Part shown: piece after piece, positions 1-7,704 of the stretch
Layout: every line of letters starts with the position of its first letter
Numbering within the stretch: the stretch's first letter is position 1
Origin: Nocardia alni
Lineage (GTDB): Bacteria; Actinomycetota; Actinomycetes; Mycobacteriales; Mycobacteriaceae
Assembly: GCF_019038435.1 (NCBI RefSeq)
Contig: NZ_JAGPOX010000041.1
Coordinates: 1-64,000, forward strand
Length of the DNA stretch: 64,000 nucleotides
Reading direction: 5' to 3'
Made by a program: the position numbers and the translations under genes
Notes under the pieces: model-generated
What the model was told of the DNA's origin: nothing
The model's input: only the letters and a program-made list of their open reading frames with translations
Database searches by the model: none

Positions 1-50
1 ACACCCCCCCGGCCCAGCTTCCCGCTGGCCCCGGTAACGGCGATGGTCAT
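1..50 (-). CDS. NmrA/SDR-type NAD(P)-binding protein, 5' end only
   Basis: Reading leftward from an ATG at position 50, the first 16 codons give MTIAVTGASGKLGRGG, which then runs off the window. The G-A-S-G-K-L-G segment after a beta strand is the Rossmann nucleotide-binding motif of the atypical SDR/NmrA/QorB-like family. These genes are commonly divergent from an HxlR regulator, as here, and the two starts overlap or nearly touch. Only the first strand and glycine loop can be seen, so substrate and full function are unknown. The call rests on the motif plus the neighbour. Confidence 0.6.
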   Translation of the reverse strand, partial: MTIAVTGASGKLGRGG

Positions 51-457
51 GACCCCCATGACCACGCGGCACCCCGAATCGGCCTCCGACCCCGATCCGA
101 TGTTGGAAGCCGACGTGTTCTCCCGTAACTGCACCTCACGCCCGGTCCTCCAGGAGGTCGTGAGCCGCTGGGCCGTCCTGGCCCCTGACGGCCCTGCGCG
201 AAGGCCCCTACCGCTCCAACGCCCTACGCCGCCGCGTAGACGGCGTCAGCGAACGCATGCTCTCCCAAACTCTGCAAACCCTCGAACGCGACGGCATGAT
301 CCACCGCGAGGTCCACCACACCATCCCCCCACGAGTCGAATACACCCTCACCCCCCTCGGCACCCAGGTGGCCGACAAACTCCAGGACCTGATCGACATC
401 CTGCAGCCCAATATGGACACCGTCCGCGAGGCCCAAGCCGCCTATCACCGCGACTGA
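43..457 (+). pseudogene. HxlR-family transcriptional regulator, frameshifted
   Basis: HxlR proteins are small winged-helix regulators, often acting on a divergent oxidoreductase gene. The first frame (ATG at 43, 49 or 58) encodes the usual N-terminus ending in the helix SRWAVLA. The remainder, with the recognition helix (SERMLSQTLQTLERDG) and the wing (VEYTLTPLG), continues in the next frame up to the stop at 455-457. The break lies in the run of four C at 182-185. With three C the frame would read straight through WAVLALTALREGPYR, exactly as in the family. This is either a true single-base insertion or a sequencing error. Everything else in the reading is intact, so decay, if real, is recent. 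Confidence 0.75.
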
Positions 458-473
458 CCCGCCACCCCTCAGC

Positions 474-1118
474 TCAACCCCAAGGCATCCACTCATCGGT
501 ACGGATCGAAATCCCGAACGGTTCCGGCAATTCGATCGTCTCCCCGAATTTCCAGCTCTCCGATGCCTGATAACTGCCTGATTGTGTATCCGGCAGGCTG
601 TACAGCGTCGCGGCGGCAATTTTCGGATCACGGTCCACAATCAGGTAGCGGCGAATACCAACCCGCGCATAACCGTTCCATTTACTCGGACGCGCCCGGC
701 GAACGGCGGGTTCACGGTCCTCAGCGGCATTCGACGGAGAAGTAACCTCCACAGCCAAGGCCAGTTGATTCGGCACCAGCTTCCTCAGAGCCGCCGTACC
801 GGCCAGCCGCGCAACGTCCCGGTCGATAATGCACAGGTCCGGTATGTACCCATCATGGATCTCACTGAGATCGAGATCCTGCATCTGCAAGCATCGCCAT
901 GAAAACCTCGGATCGATTGCCTTGGCCCCCGCAAACGTGTCGTGGATATCGCTCACGATCAGGTTGTGCACGACCTCCGGCCCCGGCGCCACAACAATCT
1001 CCCCTCCAATGACCTCGACCCGCGTGCCGTCATGCGGCAGCTCGAGCACTCCCGCCAGCTCATCGCGCAACCACAACTCGTACGGATCGACGGGCAACTC
1101 GGTAGCCATAACACTCAT
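474..1118 (-). CDS. Uma2 family restriction-endonuclease-like protein
   Basis: This 214-residue protein has the Uma2 (DUF820) fold, a PD-(D/E)XK nuclease-like domain widespread in actinomycetes and of mostly unknown role. Candidate active-site residues are D94 (in YIPDLCI), E124 (in LAVEVTSPSN) and K146. The family usually has DRxxK directly after the SPSN segment. Here about nine extra arginine-rich residues separate D134-R135 from K146, so activity is uncertain. Start at 1118 is supported by GGGAGGG seven bases upstream. It is convergent with the HxlR pseudogene and sits in a decayed accessory patch. No partner gene suggests a function. Confidence 0.75.
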   Translation of the reverse strand: MSVMATELPVDPYELWLRDELAGVLELPHDGTRVEVIGGEIVVAPGPEVVHNLIVSDIHDTFAGAKAIDPRFSWRCLQMQDLDLSEIHDGYIPDLCIIDRDVARLAGTAALRKLVPNQLALAVEVTSPSNAAEDREPAVRRARPSKWNGYARVGIRRYLIVDRDPKIAAATLYSLPDTQSGSYQASESWKFGETIELPEPFGISIRTDEWMPWG

Positions 1119-1319
1119 TGTCTATCCCTCCCTCGCATTGGGCCAGCCCATCGTAATCACGATTTCGCCCGCAATGCCAACTTCATCCGATGTTCGCACT
1201 CCCTACAGGGCGACACACCGAAAAACCATCAAAGACGCGCGGTAAGGGGAATATTCCATTACACACTTTTCATTTCGCGAGTACAGCGATCAATGGAAAA
1301 CGAGTAGTCCAGAAACAAC

Positions 1320-1354
1320 AAGTCGCCCTCCGGTTCGAAACCGGAGGGCGACTT
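1320..1354. terminator. 16-bp perfect hairpin, terminator-like
   Basis: Arms 1320-1335 and 1339-1354 pair perfectly around a CGA loop. On the minus strand the hairpin is followed by a T-rich run (TGTTGTTTC), so it looks like a leftward terminator. No intact minus-strand gene ends just to its right, so it is probably a relic of a lost gene or a shield for the Uma2 promoter. Confidence 0.5.
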
Positions 1355-2111
1355 CGCTGACCGACACCACGACAGCTCTGGAACGCAATATGCGTAAGGC
1401 CGCGGTTATCACCGGGCTGTTCCGCCAAGATCGCTACGACTATCCACTCGAGGTAATCCGCGAACTGCTCGTCAATGCGCTGATGCACCGCGACTACAGT
1501 CCCGGAGCCCGGGGAAGCCAGATCCAGGTCGAGTTATATCGCGATCGCCTGGTCGTGAGGAGCCCCGGTGGATTATTCGGCAATGTCGTCGCCCCTCTGC
1601 TCGGGACCAGCGAACAATCTTCCTCCTCACGCAATTCGTCCCTCGCCAAACTACTGTCCGACCTTCCTGTATACGGGCGGGAAGACCATGCGATCAGCGA
1701 GAATCGTGGGTCCGGACTGCCGACGGTGATGTCCACCCTGCGCCGGGCGGGCATGAGCCCAGCGGCATTCGATGTAGCACCCGGTCGTGTACAGGTCACC
1801 GTTCCACAGCACGCCCTATTGGGTGTGGAAACGATCGAATGGATCGGAAACCTTGGACAGGACGGGCTTACCAATACCCAGCACCTCGACGAGCGCCCGA
1901 AGCCGGCGATCGAAAAACCGGAGTGGACGCAGAACTGGATGCGATCGTCCAGGCAATCCGTGCCGGACACGACACCGCCAGATCACTGGAGTCCGTTCTC
2001 GGGCTGAACTACCAGGCTGTTCTCCGCCGCCTGCGCAAATTGGTCGATGCCGGTGTCGTCGAGCGAGTACACGCCCGCAACAGCCGCAATCAGCAATATC
2101 GACTCAGGTGA
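1354..2111 (+). pseudogene. Decayed ATP-binding (GHKL-type) transcriptional regulator-like protein
   Basis: The frame around an ATG at 1390 carries the C-terminal half of an actinomycete ATP-binding regulator: a GHKL N-box (ELLVNALMHRDY, near 1456) and a glycine-rich G-box (ENRGSGLPTVMSTLRRAG, near 1702), ending in GVETIEWIG. The frame then loses family-like sequence near 1880 and stops at 2007. The expected C-terminal winged helix (LDAIVQAIRAGHDTARS to NQQYRLR) resumes in another frame and ends at 2111. The N-terminal DNA-binding part normally before the N-box is absent, because the hairpin at 1320-1354 lies there. N-terminal loss, an internal deletion and a frameshift make it nonfunctional. 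Confidence 0.65.
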
Positions 2112-2114
2112 TGA

Positions 2115-2156
2115 CCGAAAGCGCCCTCCGGACCAGAAACCAGTGGGCGCTTTCGG
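2115..2156. terminator. Bidirectional terminator between pseudogene and lpd
   Basis: Arms 2115-2126 and 2145-2156 (CCGAAAGCGCCC and its complement) pair over 12 bp with an 18-base loop. The hairpin begins 8 bases beyond the lpd stop, and its arms put AAA/TTT stretches on both strands. Confidence 0.7.
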
Positions 2157-2163
2157 ATGCGAA

Positions 2164-3567
2164 TCAGAAGTTGATCATGTGCCCAGCCAGGCCGTGGAAC
2201 GCCTCCTGCAACGCCTCGCTCAGGGTGGGGTGGGTGTGGACGTTGCGGGTCAGTTCGTTGACCGTCAGGTCCCACTTCTGGGCCAGGGTCAGTTCGGGGA
2301 GCAGTTCGGAGACGTCGGGGCCGATCAGGTGGCCGCCGATCAGTTCGCCGTACTTGGCGTCGGCGATCAGCTTCACGAAGCCGGTCGGGTCGCCCAGGCC
2401 GTGCGCCTTGCCGTTGGCGGTGAACGGGAAGGTGGAGATCTTCACGTCGTAGCCCTCGGCGCGGGCCTGCTCCTCGGTGAGGCCGAAGCTGGCCACCTGC
2501 GGCTGGCAGAAGGTGGCGCGTGGCATCATCCGGTAATCGCCCAGCGCGAGGGTCTCGGCTCCGGCGATGGTCTCGGCGGCGACCACACCCTGTGCCTCGG
2601 CCACGTGCGCGAGCTGGAGCTTCGCGGTGACGTCACCGATGGCGTAGATATGCGGCACGCTCGTGTGCATGTAGTCGTCGATGGCTATGGCGCCGCGCTC
2701 GGTGAGCTGCACGCCGGTGGCCTCGAGGCCGAAGCCGCGCACCCGGGGCGCGAAGCCGACGGCCTGCAGCACCTTGTCGACGGTGACGGTCTCGACCGAA
2801 CCGGACTTGTTGTCCTTGATCGACACGGTGACCTTGGTGCCGTTGTCCTCGATGGACTGCACCGACGCGCCCGTGGTGATGGTGACGCCCAGCTTCTTGT
2901 ACGCCTTGGTGATCTCCTTGGAGACGTCGGCGTCCTCGTTCGGCAGCGCGCGGTCCAGGAACTCCACGATGCGCACGTCGACGCCGTAGTTCTTCAGGAC
3001 GTAGGCGAACTCCATACCGATCGCGCCCGCGCCGACGATCAGGATCGACCCCGGCAGGTCGCGGGTGAGGATCTGCTCCTCGTAGGTGACCACGTTCTTC
3101 GACAGCGACGTGCCGGGTAGCAGCTTGGTCTCGGTGCCGGTGGCGATGATCGCGTTGTCGAACGTGAGGGTCTCGCTCGAGCCGTTGCTGAGCGCGACCG
3201 ACAGCGTGTGCGAGTCGGTGAACGTGCCCTTCCCGTCGAACTCGTCGATCTTGTTCTTCTTCATCAGGAAGTGGACGCCCTTGACGCGGCCGTCGGCGAC
3301 CTTGCGGCTGCGGTCGAACGCCACGCCAAAATCGAAGCTCGCCTCGCCGGAGATACCGAAGGTCTTGGCTTCCTTGGTGAAGATATGCGCGAGCTCCGCG
3401 TTACGCAGCAGGGCCTTGGACGGGATGCAACCGACGTTCAGGCACACACCGCCCCAGTATTTCTGCTCGACGATCGCTGTTCGCAAACCGAGCTGAGCGG
3501 CGCGGATCGCGGCGACGTAACCGCCGGGCCCGGCGCCGAGAACGACGACATCGTAGTGGGAAGTCAC
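2164..3567 (-). CDS. lpdA: Dihydrolipoyl dehydrogenase (E3)
   Basis: This FAD-dependent disulfide oxidoreductase reoxidises lipoyl groups of the 2-oxoacid dehydrogenase complexes using NAD+; in mycobacteria Lpd also serves the peroxidase complex. The 467 residues have the usual family length. The FAD-binding GAGPGG is at 11-16, the redox pair C42 and C47 lies in GGVCLNVGCIPSK, the NAD site (VGAGAIGMEFA) is central, and the catalytic His-Glu pair H446/E451 is in HTHPTLSE. A GTG start at 3567 lies seven bases after a TACACT hexamer with no Shine-Dalgarno, suggesting a leaderless transcript. It is divergent from the oligopeptidase gene and stands alone, not beside E1/E2 genes. Confidence 0.95.
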   Translation of the reverse strand: MTSHYDVVVLGAGPGGYVAAIRAAQLGLRTAIVEQKYWGGVCLNVGCIPSKALLRNAELAHIFTKEAKTFGISGEASFDFGVAFDRSRKVADGRVKGVHFLMKKNKIDEFDGKGTFTDSHTLSVALSNGSSETLTFDNAIIATGTETKLLPGTSLSKNVVTYEEQILTRDLPGSILIVGAGAIGMEFAYVLKNYGVDVRIVEFLDRALPNEDADVSKEITKAYKKLGVTITTGASVQSIEDNGTKVTVSIKDNKSGSVETVTVDKVLQAVGFAPRVRGFGLEATGVQLTERGAIAIDDYMHTSVPHIYAIGDVTAKLQLAHVAEAQGVVAAETIAGAETLALGDYRMMPRATFCQPQVASFGLTEEQARAEGYDVKISTFPFTANGKAHGLGDPTGFVKLIADAKYGELIGGHLIGPDVSELLPELTLAQKWDLTVNELTRNVHTHPTLSEALQEAFHGLAGHMINF

Positions 3568-3574
3568 GACGGCA

Positions 3575-3580
3575 AGTGTA
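3575..3580 (-). promoter_or_regulatory. -10 hexamer TACACT for lpd (leaderless)
   Basis: TACACT on the minus strand ends seven bases before the GTG start of lpd. No clear -35 is visible. Transcription would begin at or next to the start codon. Confidence 0.45.
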
Positions 3581-3653
3581 GGCGGCGAACGCGAAGCGTC
3601 TCGGTTGAGGGGAGTGGTGGGGCCGAGGCGGGCGAGTCGGCGACAATGTCAGC

Positions 3654-5714
3654 ATGAGCGGTGGGCAGGAGCAGCAGAACGATCCGTACCTCTGGCTGGA
3701 GGAGGTGACCGGCGAGCGCGCGCTGGATTTCGCGCGAGCGCACAACGAGGTGGTCGCCGAGCGTTTCGCCACCTCTGACCGGTTCGCCGAACTGGAGCAC
3801 CGCATCCTGGACATGCTCGACACCGACACCCGTATCGCCTACCCGACCCGGCGTGGGCCGTGGCTCTACAACTTCTGGCGCGACGCCCAGCACGCCAAGG
3901 GGTTGTGGCGGCGCACAACGGCCGAGCAGTACGCCACCGACGATCCGGACTGGGAAGTGCTGATCGATCTGGACGCGCTGGCAGCCGCCGAGGACGAGAA
4001 CTGGGTGTGGGGCGGCGCGGCGGTGCTGCGCCCGGAACAATCGCTGGCGCTGATCAGCCTGTCGCGCGGCGGGGCCGACGCCAAGGTCGTGCGCGAATTC
4101 GATATGGCGACAAAGCAATTCCGTGAGGAATCGGACGGCGGGTTCCATCTGCCCGAGGCAAAGTCCAGCATCCGCTGGATCGACGCCGACACCGTCTATG
4201 TCGGAACGGATTTCGGCCCCGACTCGCTTACCGACTCCGGGTATCCGCGAATCGCCAAGCGCTGGAAGCGCGGTGAACCGCTCGAGCGGGCGCAGACGGT
4301 GTTCGAGGGTGAGCCCGGCGATGTGTCCATCTCGGCGGGCTACGACCGAACCCCGGGCTACGAGCGCCATTTCGTGGGCCAGGCCATCGACTTCTTCAAC
4401 GAGATCGTCTATCTGCTCGACGAGGACGGCGCCCTCCGCCGCCTCGACACCCCCACGGACGCCTCCGTCTCCTGGTACAAGGACTGGCTGCTGCTGCGCC
4501 TGAAGACGCCGTGGGAGGTGGGCGGCGAGACCTATCCGGCGGGCGCCCTGCTGGCCATGGACCTGAACGAATTCCTGGATGGCGCAAGGAATTTCGAGAC
4601 CATATTCACCCCCGACGAACACACCGCGCTGCACGGCTACGGCTGGACCGAAAACCATCTGCTGCTGATCACCCTCGAGGATGTGCAGACCAAGCTGTAC
4701 GTCCTCACCCCGGGCACACCGTGGACGCGCGAACCACTGGGTGACGCACCGCCGATGGCGACCACCAACGCCATCAACCTGGATCCGCTGGAGGGTGGTG
4801 ATGAATTCATGCTCATCACAAGCGGTTTCACCACTCCGGCCACCCTGCTGTCCGCATCGGTGGGCCGCTCGGCCGCACCGCTGAAACAGGAGCCCGGTTT
4901 CTTCGACGCCGACGGCATCCGGACCGAGCAGTTCTTCGCCACCTCCGACGACGGAACACAGGTGCCCTACTTCGTGATCCGCCACGGCGACCACCGCGAT
5001 CGTCCGGTCCCCACGGTCATGTCCGGCTACGGCGGCTTCGAGATCTCTCGCACGCCCGCCTACAGCGGCGCCTCGGGCATGGGCTGGCTCGAGCACGGCG
5101 GCGCCTGGGTGATGACGAATATCCGGGGCGGCGGCGAATACGGACCGCAGTGGCACACCCAGGCGCAGAAGGCCGACCGGCACCGGGCCTACGAGGATTT
5201 CTCATCCATTGCCAGAGATCTGGTGGCACGCGGTATTACGACCACCGATCAATTGGGCGCGGTGGGCGGCAGCAACGGCGGGCTGCTGATGGGCGTGATG
5301 CTCACCCGCTATCCGGAACTGTTCGGCGCGATCGTCTGTCAGGTGCCGCTACTGGATATGCGGCGCTATCACCTGCTGCTCGCGGGCGCCTCCTGGATCG
5401 CCGAATACGGCGACCCGGACAAGCCCGAGGAATGGGAGTACCTCTCGAAGTACTCGCCCTATCAGAACACCCACGCCGACCGGCCGTACCCTCCCATCCT
5501 GCTGACCACCTCGACCCGGGACGACCGAGTGCATCCCGGCCACGCCCGAAAGATGGCCGCGCGCTTGGCGGAACAGGGCCACACCTTCTGGTACCACGAG
5601 AACATCGAGGGCGGCCACGGCGGCGCGGCCGACAACAAGCAGATGGCGTTTCAGGCAGCCCTGATCTACGAGTTCTTCACCCAGATGCTGATCGAGGACC
5701 GCAAGAACGCCTGA
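3654..5714 (+). CDS. Prolyl oligopeptidase family serine peptidase (S9A)
   Basis: This 686-residue cytoplasmic-type enzyme has no signal peptide. The N-terminal beta-propeller part is followed by an alpha/beta-hydrolase domain. Nucleophile S540 lies in GGSNGG, the acid is D623 or D624 in RDDRVHPGH, and H655 is in EGGHGG, giving the S9 triad. Family members cleave short peptides after proline or related residues. The length and the opening NDPYLWLEEVTGE are typical of actinomycete members. It begins 86 bases from divergent lpd and ends 4 bases before the convergent hydrolase gene. The substrate cannot be told from sequence. Confidence 0.92.
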   Translation: MSGGQEQQNDPYLWLEEVTGERALDFARAHNEVVAERFATSDRFAELEHRILDMLDTDTRIAYPTRRGPWLYNFWRDAQHAKGLWRRTTAEQYATDDPDWEVLIDLDALAAAEDENWVWGGAAVLRPEQSLALISLSRGGADAKVVREFDMATKQFREESDGGFHLPEAKSSIRWIDADTVYVGTDFGPDSLTDSGYPRIAKRWKRGEPLERAQTVFEGEPGDVSISAGYDRTPGYERHFVGQAIDFFNEIVYLLDEDGALRRLDTPTDASVSWYKDWLLLRLKTPWEVGGETYPAGALLAMDLNEFLDGARNFETIFTPDEHTALHGYGWTENHLLLITLEDVQTKLYVLTPGTPWTREPLGDAPPMATTNAINLDPLEGGDEFMLITSGFTTPATLLSASVGRSAAPLKQEPGFFDADGIRTEQFFATSDDGTQVPYFVIRHGDHRDRPVPTVMSGYGGFEISRTPAYSGASGMGWLEHGGAWVMTNIRGGGEYGPQWHTQAQKADRHRAYEDFSSIARDLVARGITTTDQLGAVGGSNGGLLMGVMLTRYPELFGAIVCQVPLLDMRRYHLLLAGASWIAEYGDPDKPEEWEYLSKYSPYQNTHADRPYPPILLTTSTRDDRVHPGHARKMAARLAEQGHTFWYHENIEGGHGGAADNKQMAFQAALIYEFFTQMLIEDRKNA

Positions 5715-5718
5715 TACC

Positions 5719-6579
5719 TCACAGATCCCGCATCCACTGTTCGATTCGATCGACAGTGGAGCGGGGATCGGTGATCCATCCGTTGTGCCCCAACGGTTTC
5801 GACTCGTGCCAAGTGGTGATCGATGCGTTGGGCAGCTTCTCCAGCAGATGGTCGGCCGAGCTGCGCGGGGCCAGTTCGTCGCCCTCGACGGTGATCGACA
5901 GCACGGGCAGTTTCAGCCGGGAGATGCGCTCCTCGTAGTCGATATCGGCGCCGACGGGGACGAATCGCCCGGTGCGGGCCAGCCGCGCCCAGTCGGCGAT
6001 CAGCACCTTGGACTGGCGGCCGAATCCGCCCGCGGTGATCCGGTCGCCGGGCCAGAATCCGGCCAGGTTGGCGGTCAGCGAGATGGCCGCCGGGCCCACC
6101 AGCATGCTTGAGCGGGCGATGCCGCTGTAGCCGCGGTAGTAGGGCGTGCCCGAGGCGATCAGGATCAGCCCGCGCAGCCGGCCGCGGATCCGTGAGGCGT
6201 ACATCACGCCCAACTGCCCGCCCATGCTGTGTCCCAACAGGATGGGCGTGCTGTCCGGAAAGCGCTCGCGCACCACCTCGAAGATGGCCGGAAAGTCCAC
6301 CGACACCAGTTCGTGGTAGCCGTAGGCGCTTTCGGCGGTCGGCCGAGGCCGCGAGTCACCGTTGCCGCGCAGTTCGCCGATCGCGACGTCGACCCCGCGC
6401 CCGGCCAGTTCCTTGGCGAAATCGCTGTAGTAGATCGCGGGTACGCCCAGGCCGGGGACGATCACCACCACCGCGCGCGGTGTGTCCGCGGTGATCGGAT
6501 GCCGGTGCCGCCCCCAGGCCGGGATCAGCCGCACCGGCACCGTACTGCCGTCGGTCACCTGGATCGGAACAGTCTCCAT
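5719..6579 (-). CDS. Alpha/beta hydrolase (serine aminopeptidase S33-like)
   Basis: This 286-residue protein is a hydrolase fold of the monoacylglycerol-lipase/S33 type. S118 sits in the nucleophile elbow GHSMGG, an acidic residue is likely in VEGDELAP, and the histidine is in PLGHNGW. The oxyanion region VPGLGVPAIYY follows the first strands. Substrate is unknown. The gene is 50 bases downstream of the TetR regulator gene on the same strand, with a perfect palindrome between them. A TAGCGT hexamer lies exactly six bases before the ATG and there is no Shine-Dalgarno, so the gene probably has its own leaderless promoter, plausibly controlled by the TetR protein. Confidence 0.85.
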   Translation of the reverse strand: METVPIQVTDGSTVPVRLIPAWGRHRHPITADTPRAVVVIVPGLGVPAIYYSDFAKELAGRGVDVAIGELRGNGDSRPRPTAESAYGYHELVSVDFPAIFEVVRERFPDSTPILLGHSMGGQLGVMYASRIRGRLRGLILIASGTPYYRGYSGIARSSMLVGPAAISLTANLAGFWPGDRITAGGFGRQSKVLIADWARLARTGRFVPVGADIDYEERISRLKLPVLSITVEGDELAPRSSADHLLEKLPNASITTWHESKPLGHNGWITDPRSTVDRIEQWMRDL

Positions 6580-6585
6580 GCGCGA

Positions 6586-6591
6586 ACGCTA
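6586..6591 (-). promoter_or_regulatory. -10 hexamer TAGCGT for the hydrolase (leaderless)
   Basis: TAGCGT ends six bases before the ATG at 6579. The expected -35 position, 17 bases further upstream, falls inside the palindrome at 6606-6619. Confidence 0.55.
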
Positions 6592-6605
6592 CCGCGCACC
6601 AGGTG

Positions 6606-6619
6606 CGTTCACGTGAACG
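6606..6619. promoter_or_regulatory. 14-bp perfect palindrome, candidate TetR operator
   Basis: CGTTCACGTGAACG reads identically on both strands. It lies between the TetR regulator gene and the hydrolase gene and covers the -35 position of the hydrolase promoter, so bound repressor would block transcription. Assignment to the adjacent TetR protein is inference. Confidence 0.5.
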
Positions 6620-6629
6620 TCGGCACTCC

Positions 6630-7262
6630 TCACGAGGTGACCGCGCCGATGATGATGCGCCGCAGCACGCGGATCACATCGTCGAGCGTGGGCCGCGGGT
6701 CGGCGCCGCTCCACGCGTCGACGACGTAGTTGACCGCGCCGATGATCGCCAGCATCCGCATCTCGTAGTCGCCCGGCGGGATCTCCCCGTGCAGCGCGGC
6801 GTCTTCCGCCGCACTCGCCAGCAGCGAGCCCCAGGCCCGGCGTAGATCGAGCCGGAACTTCTCCACCTTGGGCCCGGCGCCGACCACCTCGACCAGCGCG
6901 ACGCGTGCCTTGCGCGGATCGCGGCCCACCGACTCGATGTAGGCGCGGATGGCATGGTCGATGATGTCGGCCGCAGGTTCGTCGGCGTGGTCGGCCAGAG
7001 CCGTCGTGACCGCCTCCCGCGATTGCCGGTCGATCTGTTCGTAGAGCTCTAGTAGTAGCGATTCGCGGCCGGTGAACTCCTCGTAGAACTGTCGTGACGA
7101 GAGCCCGGCGTCCTTACAGATAGCGCCCACCGAGCTATTGCCATAACCGTCGCGCGCGAACACCGTCAATCCCGACTCCAGAAAACGTGCACGTCGCTGC
7201 CGCTGCCGGTCTTCTACGGGCTGTCCGGCGTACATTCTGCCCGCATTCGTCTCCTGTGACAT
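6630..7262 (-). CDS. TetR/AcrR family transcriptional regulator
   Basis: The protein is 210 residues from the ATG at 7262; an upstream in-frame start would only add a short non-conserved leader overlapping the hairpin at 7279. The N-terminal TetR helix-turn-helix is clear (RARFLESGLTVFARDGYGNS, then SVGAICKDAGLSSRQFYEEF). The rest is a helical ligand-binding domain with no recognised ligand signature. A TATTCT hexamer lies eight bases upstream of the start. The neighbouring hydrolase and the palindrome between the two genes suggest local control, possibly together with autoregulation at an inverted repeat further upstream. Confidence 0.88.
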   Translation of the reverse strand: MSQETNAGRMYAGQPVEDRQRQRRARFLESGLTVFARDGYGNSSVGAICKDAGLSSRQFYEEFTGRESLLLELYEQIDRQSREAVTTALADHADEPAADIIDHAIRAYIESVGRDPRKARVALVEVVGAGPKVEKFRLDLRRAWGSLLASAAEDAALHGEIPPGDYEMRMLAIIGAVNYVVDAWSGADPRPTLDDVIRVLRRIIIGAVTS

Positions 7263-7278
7263 TGCGCCAGAGAATACA

Positions 7279-7315
7279 GAAGGGCCCGATCCCCTCGTCA
7301 TGGATCGGGCCCTTC
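7279..7315 (+). terminator. 14-bp perfect hairpin with T run, orphan terminator
   Basis: Arms 7279-7292 and 7302-7315 (GAAGGGCCCGATCC and complement) pair perfectly around a 9-base loop. They are followed on the plus strand by GTTTT. The form is a canonical rightward intrinsic terminator, but no plus-strand gene ends just upstream; the TetR gene reads the other way from 7262. Confidence 0.6.
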
Positions 7316-7657
7316 GTTTTCACCGCCAGCTAACTTCGCGTTAGCCGAAAGTTGGCTGCATAACCGGTATTTTGGATGCCCTACCGCATCCGACCGGCAA
7401 CCAGCCATTAGCTGAATCAGGGGCTCCGAAACAGCCTCGCCAAGCATAACTGTTTTACCGGAATTTTCTAGTCCAAAATCGCTTCCGTTTGAGCGCACCA
7501 GAAGACCGCCCAGGAAACCCGCTCACGACTGTCCAATCGGCGCCGCGCTAATAGTCGTTACACCCGAGGGCCTCGCCTGTGAGCCGAGGTAGCACATACC
7601 GGGCGAATCGGATAACCGGCCGGTTGGCCCGAGCCGCCGCCGACCCCGCGAACGACA
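7316..7657. other. Gene-poor intergenic stretch with one inverted repeat
   Basis: I find no convincing coding sequence, RNA gene or repeat family in this stretch, which is richer in A and T than its surroundings. A 6-bp inverted repeat with a 5-base spacer (GCTAAC TTCGC GTTAGC, 7329-7345) lies 67 bases upstream of the TetR start and could be an operator. Confidence 0.5.
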
Positions 7658-7691
7658 AAGGGCCGCAGACGGTTTCCCGTCCACGGCCCTT
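7658..7691 (-). terminator. Terminator of the hsaE-hsaG-hsaF operon
   Basis: An outer stem AAGGGCCG/CGGCCCTT and an inner stem GACGG/CCGTC stack with a small internal loop. The structure starts 14 bases past the hsaF stop, and its leftward exit reads GGCCCTTTG. Confidence 0.7.
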
Positions 7692-7704
7692 CGGGCGCCG
7701 AATA

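Noticed and set aside
3564..5183. 539-codon minus-strand frame opposite the oligopeptidase
   Set aside because: It mirrors a clear S9 peptidase in a GC-rich genome; the translation is Arg/Gly-rich with no family signature.
7316..7657. Search for a tRNA or riboswitch in this gene-poor stretch
   Set aside because: No cloverleaf pattern or known riboswitch core was found by eye.
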